Below are positions 45,401 through 57,108 of a stretch of 64,000 nt of DNA, one piece after another. The position numbers were made by a program, and so were the translations under genes. This DNA comes from Tolypeutes matacus (lineage: Eukaryota; Chordata; Mammalia; Cingulata; Chlamyphoridae): NCBI GenBank assembly GCA_026826555.1, contig JAKSZT010053923.1:315789-379788 (forward strand), written 5' to 3'. The notes beneath the pieces were generated by a model. It had not been told where the DNA came from. It saw only the letters and a program-made list of their open reading frames with translations, and searched no databases. Position 1 is the first letter of the stretch, and each line of letters starts with the position of its first letter.

Positions 45401-46037
45401 CGTTAGTTTCAAGGTACTTACTGACTTCTTTTGAGATTTCCTCTTTGACCCACTGTTTGTCTACGAGTGTGTTGTTTAACTTCCATATCCTTGTGCCTAA
45501 CCTGTTTCTCTGGCCTTTAGTGATTTCCAACTTCATTCCATTGTGGTGAGAGAAATTACTTTATATAATCTCAATCTTTCTGAATTCATTGAGTTTGTTC
45601 TGTGGCCTAGCATGTGGTCTATCTTGGAGTATATTCCATGTGCACTTGCGAAGAATGTAAATCCTGCTGTATTTGGGTGTAGTGTGCTGTATATCTCTAT
45701 TAAGTCCAGGTCTTCTAATGTTTTGTTGAGTGCCTTTGTTTCTTTATTGATTCTCCATCTAGATGTTCTGTCTAATGATGATAGTGGTGTGTTGAAGTCC
45801 CGTGCTATAATTGTAGTATTTATTTCTCCTCTTAGTTTTTCCAGAGTTTGCCACATGTATTTTGAGGCATCCTGATTAGGTGCATAATGTTGATGATTGT
45901 TCTCTCTTCTTGAAAGATTACTCCTTTTATTAATATGTTGTGTCCATCTTTGTCTCTTACAATACTTTTGCATTTAAAGTCTATATTGTCTGATATTAGA
46001 ATAGCTACTCCTGCCCTTTTTTGGCTATTGTTAGCTT
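42414..46037 (-). pseudogene. L1-epsilon ORF2 pseudogene, N-terminally truncated
   Basis: Minus strand. It begins inside the endonuclease domain (ANNSQKRAGVAILISDNIDF), continues through IIARDFNTPLSSLDRTS (near 45,800) and YSKIDHMLGHR. The longest open part, 44,287-45,072, covers reverse transcriptase motifs [33 protein letters not shown] and [10 protein letters not shown]. The FADD active site near 44,130 is lost through a one-base deletion. The C-terminus is readable at 42,414-42,922 (YYSAVRRNKMLTHGITWM). Stops and frameshifts separate the islands, so no enzyme can be made. Confidence 0.85.
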
Positions 46038-46378
46038 CTATCAGTTGATGTAGAAAAGGAAGTTGACAAAACACAGCATCTTTTCTTGATGAAAATACTA
46101 CAAAAAATAGCAATTGAAGGAAACTTTCTCATCATGATAAAGGCAATCTATAAAAACCCCGGGGCTAACGTTGTACTCAGTGGTGAAAGACTGAATGCTT
46201 TCCCACTGAGATTGGGAACAATACGAGGATGCCCACTGTCACTACTGTTGTTCAATGTAGTGCTAAAGGTTCTAGCTAGAGCAGTCAGGCAAGAAAAAGA
46301 AATAAAAGGCACTCATATTGGAAAGGAAGAAGTAAAACTTTCTCTATTCAAAGATTCTTATATGATCTTACACCTAGA
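46038..46378 (+). repeat. 341-bp inverted copy of 49,777-50,117
   Basis: Reverse complement match without any gap (paired positions sum to 96,155 throughout), with seven mismatches by my count, about 98% identity. Both copies share an unusual altered reverse transcriptase active-site sequence ([13 protein letters not shown] instead of [12 protein letters not shown]). This marks L1-zeta as the donor rather than a generic L1. It sits inside L1-epsilon in the opposite orientation to that element. Confidence 0.92.
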
Positions 46379-47681
46379 GCCACAACAGAAAACAGAAGGC
46401 AGAATGATGCAGGAAGGATAAGTGATAGTTTGTAATACAGAATCAATATAGACATTGAGTGGGAAATTACTGAAGAAGAAGCACAGCAAAGACACAACAA
46501 GCTAGCAGCACCTAATTTTAAAAAATGAAAGAAAAAAGAAAGGGGGGAGGAAAGAGGAAAGAAAAGCAAGAGACAAGAAATAAACAGAGAAAAACCAAAG
46601 AACCACACAGGCAAGCAGTCAAACAGAGCTAAGGGGTGTCCACGTGGATCATCTCTGCCTGCTTGTGTTTATCAATCAATTTCCCCGCAGGGTTCTATAT
46701 GCAGGTCCTGAAACAGCTTTTAGCTATTAAACTAATTAAAAAGAATTTATTTTTCATTTATTGAAGTGACCTTCTCACTTTTTTTTTTTTTTTTGGTGAA
46801 ATACAGGACCCAAAAATAATTCCTCCTCTAGACCAACCCCCTTAAGGAGGGGACACCGTGGAAATTAATCAAGCACATCCCACTTCCTGGACTCCCCAGG
46901 GTAACTGTAGCTCTGATGTTAGTCAGTGTAGAGTGCTAAACATGGCTGACTCTGCCCCTTCTGGAGCCAAGCACCTGCGTCACCGGGTTGCTATGTAAAT
47001 CAGTTTGACTCTGCAGATTAGCCTCTCCTCTCAGCCTGATGCTGCTTCAGGTCAGCTTATCTTCTCCCCAAAGCTATGGGGCAGTCCAGGGAGCCAGATC
47101 AATGGCAAAAAAAAAAAAATTCCCTTCCCTGTCCTCCAACAGAACCCTCCCTCTTTTGGAGAGTGTCCCCTCTTCCTGGCTCTGTGGAGGCCCAGGGCTT
47201 ATACCTGGGCAGCTAGGCAAATCAACTCCCTCCCCGAACAGAGTCACCTTTCCCCTCCACTGGGTGCTGATTCACTCTGGCTGTTCTGTTCACCCAAGGT
47301 CCAAGGGGCTCCAGGCAGCCAAATCCCCAGAAAATAAAACTCTTTCGCCCTTTTACTAGAGCCCTCCCTCAGAGAGTGCCCCCTCCCACTAGACCCTGAC
47401 TCCTAGTTTCGAGCCCTGCTCACGGCTCCAGGCGGCTGTTTTATTTTTTTTTCTCCCTAAACACGGGGCTCAGCCGTCCATGCCAACCACCACCGGCAGG
47501 CTTAAAACTCATGAATCTCTACCGTTCCGTCCACGCCGTTGATCCATGCAGATAGATGTCCCAAGCTTTTCAGTCCACGCGCACAGCACAGACCCCCGTG
47601 CAGGACCCTGTCCACAATTCGCCTTGCTCTGGGAGCTTGCAGTGTGTGCCCTCCTACACTAATGCCATCTTGGCCCTAACC
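46379..47681 (-). promoter_or_regulatory. L1-epsilon 5' UTR
   Basis: Reverse complement aligns with L1-eta 58,423-59,696 from the 5' terminus to the GTTTTCTGTTGTGGCTCTTA block, where the foreign segment begins. The open frames here (for example 47,005-47,359 plus) are antisense shadows. Confidence 0.75.
47664..47672 (-). promoter_or_regulatory. YY1-like core at the 5' end of L1-epsilon
   Basis: Reverse complement reads CAAGATGGC within the first bases of the element, as in L1-delta and L1-eta. Confidence 0.55.
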
Positions 47682-47697
47682 GAAAATTTGAAATTTT
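47682..47697. repeat. Target-site duplication, right copy, of L1-epsilon
   Basis: GAAAATTTGAAATTTT, identical to 39,657-39,672. Confidence 0.9.
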
Positions 47698-47895
47698 AAG
47701 CAATTTTCCATTCCTGTTGCCCCAGTTTTTTGGTAAAATGTGATCTATTATCTTTCTCTATGAAATTGCTTTTTCTAAGTATTTCACATGAGCAAGATCA
47801 TACCTTATTTCTCTTTTGTATTTGTATTATTTCACTCAACATGATGTCCTCAAGGTTTATACATGTAGAAGCATGCATTTGATCTTCATTCCTTT

Positions 47896-48432
47896 TTTTC
47901 ACAAGCAATTTTATTGAAGTGAAATTTAAGTAACATAAAAGATTAAAAAGTAACCATTTTAAAGTGAACAATTCAGTGGCATTAAGTATATTCACAAAGT
48001 GGTGCAACCACTTATCTAGTTTTATAAATCCCTTTATCTAGTTTTATGAATTTTTCATCAACCTAAAAGGAAACCCCAGGCCCATTAAGCATTCACTCCT
48101 CATTCCCTCCTCTCTCCAGAACTTAGCAACCACCAATCTCCATTTTGTCTCCATGGACTTATCTATTCTAGATATTTCATATCAATAGAATCATATATTT
48201 GACCCTTTGTGTCTGGCTTCTTTCACATAGCATATTGTACAAAGATTTATCAACATTCCAGCATGTACCAGTACTTCATCCCTAATGACTAATAATGCTA
48301 AGAAACTTTTCATATTCTCATTGGCTATTTGTGCAATATCTATGTAAGTCATTTGCCCATTTTTAATTAGGTTGTCTTTTTGTTGTTGAGTTATAAGAGT
48401 TCTTTATGTATATGGACATTAAACCCTTATTT
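47896..48432 (-). mobile_element. Second old L1M-type 3' end
   Basis: Reversed L1M 3' end with ATTTTATTGAAGTGAAATTT near 47,911, AACAATTCAGTGGCATTAAG near 47,967, and the following ORF2-end blocks. It stops at 48,432, where ORF2 sequence from a more 3' position begins again. This shows a boundary between two separate L1 copies. Confidence 0.6.
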
Positions 48433-49032
48433 TACATTCCCACCAGTAGTAAAGGAGCTTTCCTATTTCTCCACATCCTCTCCAGTACTTACTGTTTTCT
48501 GTTTTTGTTTTTTTTTAATAATGGTCATTCTATGTGGTATGAAATGATATCTCATTGTCATTTTGATTTGCATGTCCCTAATAGGTGGTGATATTGAAAA
48601 TTTTTTCATGTGCTTTTGGCCATTTGTATTTCCCCTTTGGAGAAATGCCTATTAAATCTTTTGCCCATTTTAATCGGATTGCATCATTTTTTATTGTTGA
48701 GTTGTATGGTCTCTTTATATAGAATGGAAATCAAACTCTTGTTGGATGTGTGTTTTCCATATATTTTCTCCCATTGAGTGGGTTGCCTTTTCACCTTCTT
48801 GGTGAAGTCATTTGAAATACAAAAGTTTTTAAGTTTGAGGAAGTCCTATTTATCCATGTTTTCTTTTATTGCTTATGCTTTCTGTGTATGTTTTAAGAAT
48901 CCATCACCTACCAAAAGATCTTGAAGATGTTTCCCTACATTGTCTCCTAGCAGCCTTATGGTTGCAGATTTTATAGTTAGATCTTTTATCCATTTTGTGT
49001 TAATCATTGTATAAGGTGTGAGATAGGGGTCC

Positions 49033-49033
<1 letters not shown>

Positions 49034-49064
<31 letters not shown>

Positions 49065-49080
49065 TTTTTTTTTTTTTTTT
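49034..49080. repeat. CTTT microsatellite with T-run
   Basis: About seven CTTT units followed by a long T run, inside L1-zeta ORF2. Confidence 0.9.
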
Positions 49081-49776
49081 GACTATGGATATCCAGTTCT
49101 ACCAGCAAAATTTTTTGAATAGACAGTTCTGCCTCAGCAGGGCGGATTTGACAGCCTTGTCAAAAATCACTTGACGATAGATGTGAAGGTCTGATTCTGA
49201 ACCATCAGTTCAGTTCCACTGTTCTATGTGTCTGTCTTTATGCCAATACCATGGAGTTTTTACCACTGTAGCTAGGTAATATGATTTAACGTCAAAAGTG
49301 AGAGCCCTCCAACTTCGCTTTTAAGATGTGTTTGGCTATTTGTGGTACCTTACCATCCCAAATAAATGTAATAATTTTGTTTTCCATTTGTTTTAAAACA
49401 GCTGGTGGAATTTATAGGGACTGCATTGAATCTGTATATCAGTTTGGTTAGAATTGTCATCTTAACAATATTTAGTCTTCTAATCCATAAGCATGAAATA
49501 TTCTTCCACTTATTTAGGCCTTTTAAAATTTCTTTTAGCAATGCATTGTAATTTCCTGTACACAAGTGCTTTAAGTCCTTGGTTAAGTTTATTACTAAAT
49601 ATTTGATATTTTTAGTCACTATTGTAAATGGAATTGTTTTACTGACTTCCTCCTCAGATTGCACATTACTAGTGCATAGTAACACTACTGATTTTTTTGT
49701 ATTAATCTTATATCCTGCTACTCTGCTAAAATCATTTATTAGCTCTAGCAGATTTGCTGTAGATTTTTCAGAACTT

Positions 49777-50117
49777 TCTAGGTGTAAGATCATGTAAGAA
49801 TCTTTGAATAGGGAAAGTTTTACTTCTTCCTTTCCAATATGAGTGCCTTTTATTTCTTTTTCTTGCCTGATTGCTCTAGCTAGAACCTCTAGCACTACAT
49901 TGAACAACAGTAGTGACAGTGGGCATCCTTGTATTGTTCCCAATCTCAGTGGGAAAGCATTCAGTCTTTCACCACTGAGTACAACGTTAGCCCCGGGTTT
50001 TTTATAGATTGCCTTTATCATGTTGAGAAAGTTTCCTTCAATTGCTATTTTTTGTAGTATTTTCATCAAGAAAAGATGCTGTGTTTTGTCAACTTCCTTT
50101 TCTACATCAACTGATAG
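49777..50117 (-). repeat. Donor copy of the inverted 341-bp segment
   Basis: Part of L1-zeta ORF2. It matches 46,038-46,378 in reverse complement with seven mismatches and no gap. Confidence 0.92.
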
Positions 50118-52019
50118 GATCATGTGATTTTTCTTCTTTGATTTATTAATGTGGTGCATTACACTGATTGATTTTCCTGTGGCAAATGATCCTTGAATGC
50201 CTGGTATAAAACCCACCTGATCATGATGAATAATGTCTTTAATGTGTTGTTGGATTTTTATTTTCAAGAATTTTGTTGAGGATTTTTGCATCTGTATTCA
50301 TTAAGGAAATGGATCTTTAATTTTCTTTTTTTGTAATAATAGCTTTATCTGGCTTTGATATTAATGTGCTTATTGGCATATGAATGAGTTTGGAAGTGTT
50401 TCTTCTTGTTCAATTTTTTGGAGGAGCTTGAGTAAGATTGGTATTAAATCTACTATGAATGCTTGGTAGAAGTTATTTGTGAAACCTTCTTGTTCTGGGC
50501 TTTTCATTTTAGGGAGTTGTTTGATAACAGTTTCAATCTCTTGACTTGTGATTGGTTTGTTGAGGGCCAATGTAGGCTATTCCTATGATCCTAGTAGTTT
50601 TTCCATTTCATTTACATTGTCTAGGTTGTTGGTGTACAGCTGTTTATAGTATCTGCTTATGATCTCCTTTATTTCTGTGGGGTCAGTTGTAATGTCCCTG
50701 CTTTCATTTTTTATTTTATTTATTTGCATCTTCTCCTTTTTTCTTTGCCAATGAAGGGCTTATTGATTTTGTTAGGCTCCTAGAACCAACTTACGGTTTT
50801 GTTAATTCTCTCTATTGTTTTTTATTCTCAATTTCATTTATTTCTTCTCTAATCTTTGTTATTTCCTTCCTTCTACTTGCTTTGGGATTAGTTTGCTCTT
50901 CATTTTCTAGTTCCTGCAGCTGTGTAGTTAGGTGATTTATTTTAGCTCTTTCTTCTCTTTAAATGTAAGCATTGAGGGCAATAATTTCCTTCTCAGCACT
51001 GCCTTTGTGGTGTCCTATAGGTTTTAATATGTTTTATTCTTATTTTCATCCATCTCAAGGTATTTGCTGAATTTTCTTGCAATTTCTTCATTGAAACACT
51101 GATTACTTAAGTGTGTGTTGTTTAATCTCCATATTTTCATGAAATTTTCCTTTTTCCATCCATTACTGATTTCCAGCTTCATCTGTTATGATCAGAGAAA
51201 GTGCTTTGAATAATTTCAGTCTTTTTAACTTTAATGAGTCTGCTCTTAAGACCCAAATATATGGTCAGTTCTGGAGAAGGATCCATGAGTGTTTGAAAAG
51301 AATGTATTTCCAGCGGTTTTGGGGTGCAGTGTTCTAAAGACATCTGTTGGTCTAGTTCATTTATTATATTATTCAAGCACTCTGTTTCTTTATTGATTTT
51401 CTGACTGGATGTTCTATCCAATACTGACAGTGGTGTATTGAAGTCTCCAGCTATTATTATAGAGACATCTATTTCTCCCTTCAGTTTTGCCAGTATGTGC
51501 CTCATGTATCATGGGAACTCAGGTTAGGTGCATAGATATTTATTATAGCTATTTCTTCTTGGTGAATTGACCCTTTTATTTATATATAATGACGTTCTTA
51601 CTAACTTATAACAGTTTTGCATATAAAATCTATTTTGTCCAATATTAGTATTCCTACTCCAGCTCTTTTTTGTTACTAATTGCATGAAATAACTTTTTCC
51701 AACCTTTCTTTTTCAAGATGGTTGTGCCCTTACATCTGAGGTGAGTCTCTTGTGGCAGCATATAGATAGCTCATATTATTTTATCCATTCCTCCAGTCTA
51801 TGTCTTTTGATCAGAAAGTTCAGGCCATTAACATTCAATTTTATTAATGTAAAGTCATTACTTACTTCATCCATTTTGTCCTTTGGCTTTCTGTCGTGAT
51901 ACTGTAATATCATCTGTCTTTTTACGCTTTAATTTATCCTTTCTAATAATCTTCACTTCTATACTCTTCCCCAAGACTCTCACCCTTGTTTTTTTTCCTT
52001 AGAGGGTGCAGCATTCCCT

Positions 52020-52924
52020 TTAATATCTCTTGTAATTCTTATATTTTAGTAACATACTCTATCAGATTTTGTTTGTCTGTGAAGATTTTGAACTCACAGT
52101 TTTGCCACAATTCTTGGCTGGCTGCTTTTCTTTTTCAGTACCTTAAATACATCATACCACTTTCTTCTCACCTCCATGGTTTCTGATGAGAGGTCAGCAC
52201 TTAATCTTATTTAGGTTCCCTTGTATATGATGCTTTTCTTTTCTCTTTCTCCTTTCAGTATCCTCTCTTTATCTCTGATATTTGTCATTCTGAACAGTAT
52301 GTTTCTTGGGATAAGTCTATTTGGATTATTCTGTTTGTGGTGTGTTGTATTTCTTGGGTAAAGATATTTATATCTTTCAAAAGGGTTGGAAATTTTTCCG
52401 TCATTATTTCCTCAAAAATTCTTTCTGCCCCTTTCCCATTCTCTTCTATTTCTAAGGCACCGATAATGTGTATGCTTGTGCATTTTACTTGTAATTCAAT
52501 TCTCTGAGGCCAGGTTCCATTTTTTTCTCTTCTCTTCCCTTTCTGTTCTCATGTATTTTACAGGTCTGATAGTTTGTCTTCCAAATCACTAATTCTGTCT
52601 TCAAGCAATTCTAATCTGCTTTTATGTGCCTTTCATGTATTTTTAATCTCATCCACGATGTCTTTCATTCCCAAAAGCTCTGTTACTACTTTTGCAAGCT
52701 TTCAAGTTGTTCTTTATCCCCACCCAGTGTCTTCATAATATCCTTTACCTCTTTGGTCATATTCCTTTAAATTCTTTGATTTGATGTAGGAGAGTTATGT
52801 GATTATCATTGATTAATTTTCTTAAATCCTGTATCTCTTCAGGATATGTGATTTGTTCCTTTAGCTGGGCCATCTCTTCCTATTTCCTAGCATAACTTGT
52901 AATTTTTTTCTGTTGTCTAGGCAT
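52020..52924 (-). pseudogene. L1-zeta ORF1 pseudogene
   Basis: Minus strand, initiator ATG at 52,924 (MPRQQKKITSYARK then stop). The following coiled-coil region, RRM and C-terminal domain can be followed by alignment with L1-gamma ORF1 but are broken by several stops and frameshifts, so no long frame remains. Expected product: the L1 RNA-binding trimer. Confidence 0.65.
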
Positions 52925-53622
52925 ATGAATATGTTGGTGAATTTACTCTGATGGCCAATTGCTCTCTCTTAGCTATTTTCTTCCACAACATTTCTTTGAT
53001 ATTTGGTTCAACTTATTCTAAGACTTTAAAATTTCCCAGGTTAAGTTATCAAAATCAGACTAGGGACTCACTAATGGAATGCAAATTTTCTCCCAGGAGT
53101 TTTGATGATAGACCTAAAGCAGTTTTTTTTTCCATGTAATTTCCACACCAGCCTGCAGATGGTGCTTCTCAGTGCACCTTCCAAGGAGGTATTTCTTTCA
53201 GTCTCTGTTTTCCTGTGGTTTGGTTTGGCCAGAGTTCAGATTCAAAGCAGACTTTACTGGCTGAATTCATTGAAGAGAAAACCCCCAGTTCCCCTCCCTT
53301 TTCCCTTCCAACAGCTGACAGGGAGAAAGATATCTGTTCTTCTCTCAGTCACCTGTAGTGAGCCAGGGGTTTTATCATTGCTTAATATCTTGTGGGTGGG
53401 TGATGCTAGCCCTTCCAGGCCACCACAGGTGTTTAGAAACTCATGTATTTTGTTTCAGGTTCTTGTCTCTGTCCCTCACTCTCCTAGGATTTGTGTAGCA
53501 CTGTACTGGTCTGCTGAACCCAAATCAAATCTCTCAGACAGCTTTTGGCCCTATCTCCATTGTTTTCATGAAAGAGCTAAGCCCTGCCTGCTTACTCTGA
53601 TGCCATCTTCCTAAAACTCCTC

Positions 53623-55289
53623 TTAATATTTTTCTTATCATCAACAATCCTTTTCTAGAACAGGAAAAAGGTACATGTCTTCACTTGTGTTACAAGCATA
53701 ATATTCTTAATTGTTTTGGCACAGAATTATCAATTAAAGGGGTGTAGTAGCCACAGTTTTATATCAAATGAACTATTCTCCACTTGATTGAAGCAAAGAT
53801 TAGCAATTTTCTGATGGTAACTATTAAGATTGCACCCTCCCACTATGTCAGTTCCTTGGAGAATCAAGAGGCTTAGTGAAGATGGATGCCTAAGCATTAT
53901 CTTTTGGAGTAAATTTTAAGTCAATGTAAGGGGTAAGTTGCTATTGAGTTAGATATATGGAGGACAGGAGAGTTTTTGGAATAAATACTGGATTTCCCTG
54001 ACTCGTTACCTGGTGTCTGGGGAATAGAGAATCATTCAGAAAATTTTCCATCCTTTCCAGACCAGTGTTCCTCAAGGAAATGATTGTTCATGAGTTAGAG
54101 TAACATCAAAGGACTTTGCATAATGATCAGATATAGGGAAGCTTTAAATATCTCAGCCAATGCAATCCCTTATATTTAACCTTGGGTTGTACAGTACAGG
54201 ATTGTTTCATTTGGAGTACTAAGTTTGGGTCACACTATGATGTCTGACTCTCTCCTGTTGTCTTCTGTAGGGATAGGGTTTCAGTGTCCATCATCAATCA
54301 CCCAGGGAGCAAATCAGACTCCTATATAAAGACCTTCTAACAGATTCTATCTAGGTTAGTCAGAGAGCCCAGTAGATCCTAGAGGAAAGTGTGAGGGTGA
54401 GTGGAAATTCCATGCAAGCTTTTCATTGAAGTCCTCTGGGATCCAATCCATCTTAGCCCAAAGCTGAGAGATCTCTGCACTTATTTTCCTGCTTACTTAG
54501 TTAATGAATGTTTTTATTTATTATATTTAAAATGAAGTGGCCATTTGAGTCAGTAGTGTACAGTTCATTGTGGATGATGAAGAGATGGAAATGAAATCTC
54601 ATTTACAAGAGATAATGACAGGGATAATACAGTTCCAGGAAAAGCAGTATATCTGTCCAAGGAGATTTGCATTTAAATGGAAATAAGGAAATATGGTTTT
54701 AGCTGTGGCAGAATGTGCAGTGAAGTGAGGGTATCTCATTTTTACATTTAAGATGATGTATATTAGGGAGTTCCAGGAAAATGACATTGGAGATCAACCA
54801 CTGTGCAGCAGGCATACAGAACTGGGGAGAAAGGGCAGAATCTTCTGAGGGAGCTGCTTTGATGATCTACAGACCAGGAGAGTGCCACATGCATTGGAGA
54901 CAAAGATGAAGAGTATAAAAGGAAAACCATTAATTACTCACCTATCTGTTCCCCTTGAAGCAAACAACCTCAGTGAAATGCACAGTTGACCATCGACAAC
55001 TGAGAGTGGTCTGGTGTATTCCTCATAGGGAAGAGGGAGGGTATGGTGGAAGACTGAGTGTGGTTGATTTTCCACAAGCTTAAACAACAGGGCTCAACTT
55101 TGAATGCCAGGATCAGAAAATCCAGAGAGTGGAACTTGAAGACTCTCTTCAATGTTTAGGTTTGCTAAAGTCTGCCATCTGCTGATCAGGTGGGAAAGTG
55201 AAGGCTTTTCTCTTGTCCCTATTCCTATGCCACCATGGGTCTGATCTTTGCCCTTTTAGCAGGTCCCTGGCCCTATTTAGAATAATTAA
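53623..55289. other. Unassigned sequence
   Basis: 1.7 kb with no gene, RNA or repeat family recognised. Only short open frames are present on either strand. Confidence 0.45.
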
Positions 55290-56505
55290 ACAAGACAATC
55301 ATGAAGTTTTAGAAAAAATTGAACCAAAAATCAAAGAGCTGTGAAACAAAACCACTAAGCAAGAAAGAGAAATGGCAATGGAGTAAAATCACCAACATAA
55401 TCAGATGCTTAGACATCAGCAAAAAATTCACAAGCCATACTAAGAAACAGGAAGATATAGTTTAGCTAAAGGAACAAGTCAAGAATACTGATGAGACACA
55501 GGATTTAAGACAACTAATCAATGATGTTCACACAACTCTTTTAAATCAATTCAAAGAGTTGAAGGAAAATATGAATGGAGAAATAAATTACAGTAAGAAG
55601 ACACTGGGTAAACATAAAGACTCTTCATTTTGGAGTAATGAAAATGTCCTACAATGAACTGAGGTGATGACAGCACAAGTCTAAGATGAAATTGAGAGCC
55701 AATGAGTGAATAATTTGGATGGAGTGTCCAAGGCAGGAGAGTGTATAACACAGTGAATACCGTGGTGAGTGATGAATTGTGGTTAACAGTCCAGTTGTGA
55801 GAACTTTCTCTCAGGAACTGCAACAGATATACAATATTAGCACATAGTGTTAATAATAAGATGGTTTGTGGGAAACTTACACAAAATATAAGCTATTAAC
55901 TCTACATAGCAGTACTATTTTAACAATGTTTTTTCATTATTTGTAAAAGATATGTCACAACAATATAAGATATTGGTGGTGGAGCAATGTATTAGTCTGG
56001 GTTCTCTAGGGAAACAGAAATGACAGTAGATATCTGTAAATAAAATGAGATTTCATAAAATTGTCTCAAACTACCCTGGTGATGCACAGGTCTAAATTCT
56101 GGGCATGCTGCAAACCAGGGACTCCAATGAAGGTCCTTGATGAGTTCCCAGGAGAGGCCGACTGTCTAAAGTAGAGATAAGAATTCTCTCTCTGAATGCT
56201 GAAATCACTTCCCCTTTTAAGGCATTCAATTAATTGGATGAGATGTCACTCATTGCTGATTGCAAGCTGCTTAGTTGATTGTAGATGTAACCAGACATCT
56301 ATGCAATCAACTCACTGATAAAGTCCATGAAATGTCCTTGTATTAATAGCTCAGTGCTTGCTTGGCCAAAAAACTGGACACCATTACCTGGCTGAGTAGA
56401 CACGTTAACCTAAACATAAGAGGAGATACATGGGAATTATGTATGGTATGCATGATTGTTTTGTAAATGCACAATTTCTCTAAAAATAAAGATGAGATAT
56501 ATATA
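55290..56505 (+). mobile_element. HAL1-like element: ORF1 start fused to a 3' UTR
   Basis: 55,420-55,615 matches the N-terminal coiled-coil part of L1 ORF1 (CCATACTAAGAAACAGGAAG, then GACACTGGGTAAACATAAAG). At about 55,620 it changes directly to a 3' UTR resembling that of L1-beta (7,560-8,230), ending CTAAAAATAAAGATGAGATA near 56,495. The rest of ORF1 and all of ORF2 are absent. A reversed LTR (55,985-56,416) interrupts the 3' UTR. Confidence 0.6.
55985..56416 (-). mobile_element. ERVL/MaLR-type solo LTR, reversed, inserted in the HAL1-like element
   Basis: Begins TGTATTAGTCTGGGTTCTCT and is the sibling of 35,915-36,366: shared CTTCCCCTTTTAAGGCATTC, GATGAGTTCC/GATGAGTTTC and ATTACCTGGC blocks in the same order. 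L1-like 3' UTR continues on both sides, which defines the insertion. Confidence 0.55.
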
Positions 56506-57108
56506 AGCATTTGTCTGTATTGATAAGAAATATCCAGTCCAACTGGAAGATGTTTCCTTACAACAGCATTTCATGAGATGTATACTCTTATATTGGATAT
56601 TCACATAAAATAAGGTTATTTTTATTTAATGGGTGGAATGGGATATATGGCAACTTTTATTTGGCAATTATTCCTTTATAGGTGAAGTTAAATATATTGT
56701 TTATTGTTCATTTACTTTCCCCATTGCAAATTCTTTATGAAAGTATTTGCTTTCATGAATAGGGCCTGCTTTTCTTATTATTATTTTATTAAATAATCTT
56801 TCAAACAAAAAACTGCATATTTTTCTCCTAAATTTGCTCCTTGCCATTTAGGCCTTTTATGTCTGAATAGATGTGTTTGGGGTATGTGTGAGTTTCTCTC
56901 ACTGTTACATATGATATTCCTTCTGTTGTTTTTCAAACTTACACAGTTCTGCTTACTTGGAGTTATTATACCACTTTTTATTTTCATTGTCACCTTTCAT
57001 TCACATCTTTGTCTTCCCTGTTGTGCTTTAGGTCTTTTGTGGTTAAATGTATTTCTAAAATTGCATCACTTTCTGCAAATATTTGGAAGGGATTCTTCTT
57101 TCCAATTG
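56506..57108. other. Unassigned sequence
   Basis: AT-rich, no gene or repeat family recognised. The 99-codon open frame at 56,884-57,183 has no recognisable domain. Confidence 0.4.

Larger units (their letters stand above)
39673..47681 (-). mobile_element. L1-epsilon: minus-strand L1 with both termini, internally rearranged
   Basis: Order in L1 sense: 5' terminus (47,681), 5' UTR to 46,379, a foreign 341-bp inverted segment (46,378-46,038), ORF2 from about codon 70 (46,037) to its end (42,414), 2.7-kb 3' UTR, and tail at about 39,690. The last 520 bp or so of the 5' UTR, all of ORF1 and the first 70 or so codons of ORF2 are missing. A perfect 16-bp target duplication shows a single insertion. 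It belongs to the GGGCCAAGATGGC-type subfamily, with six additional bases between duplication and 5' end. Confidence 0.88.
39560..47895 (-). mobile_element. Old L1M-type 3' end split by L1-epsilon
   Basis: 39,560-39,656 and 47,698-47,895 join across L1-epsilon (removing one target duplication) into a continuous reversed L1M 3' end. The left part has the TTACTGGTAAAATTGCATTC block and the right part has TTTCACTCAACATGATGTCC. Heavily diverged. Confidence 0.55.
48433..51874 (-). pseudogene. L1-zeta ORF2 pseudogene
   Basis: Minus strand, starting MDEVSNDFTLIKLNVNGLN. Endonuclease islands include IIAGDFNTPLSVLDRTS (51,179-51,505). The longest open frame, 49,350-50,291 (313 codons), covers [13 protein letters not shown], the palm region and [20 protein letters not shown]. 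The catalytic FADD is replaced by FKDS, so polymerase activity would be lost even without the many stops. A pyrimidine CTTT microsatellite at 49,034-49,080 interrupts the 3' part. The frame ends at the 48,433 boundary, short of the family's C-terminus. Confidence 0.8.
48433..53622 (-). mobile_element. L1-zeta: minus-strand L1 with 5' end, lacking its 3' UTR
   Basis: In L1 sense: 5' terminus near 53,622, 5' UTR to 52,925, ORF1 52,924 to about 52,020, and ORF2 from 51,874. ORF2 stops at 48,433 without C-terminus or 3' UTR, where an older L1M end abuts. The 5' end carries AAGATGGC (reverse of 53,602-53,609). It is the donor of the inverted segment in L1-epsilon. Confidence 0.78.

Noticed and set aside
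46038..46378. L1 twin-priming inversion
   Set aside because: Twin priming inverts the element's own 5' part. Here the inverted segment derives from a different L1 copy (shared private changes), and the true 5' UTR with its terminus is still present upstream.
53102..53614. 170-codon plus-strand frame
   Set aside because: Antisense of the L1-zeta 5' UTR, with no recognisable domain.
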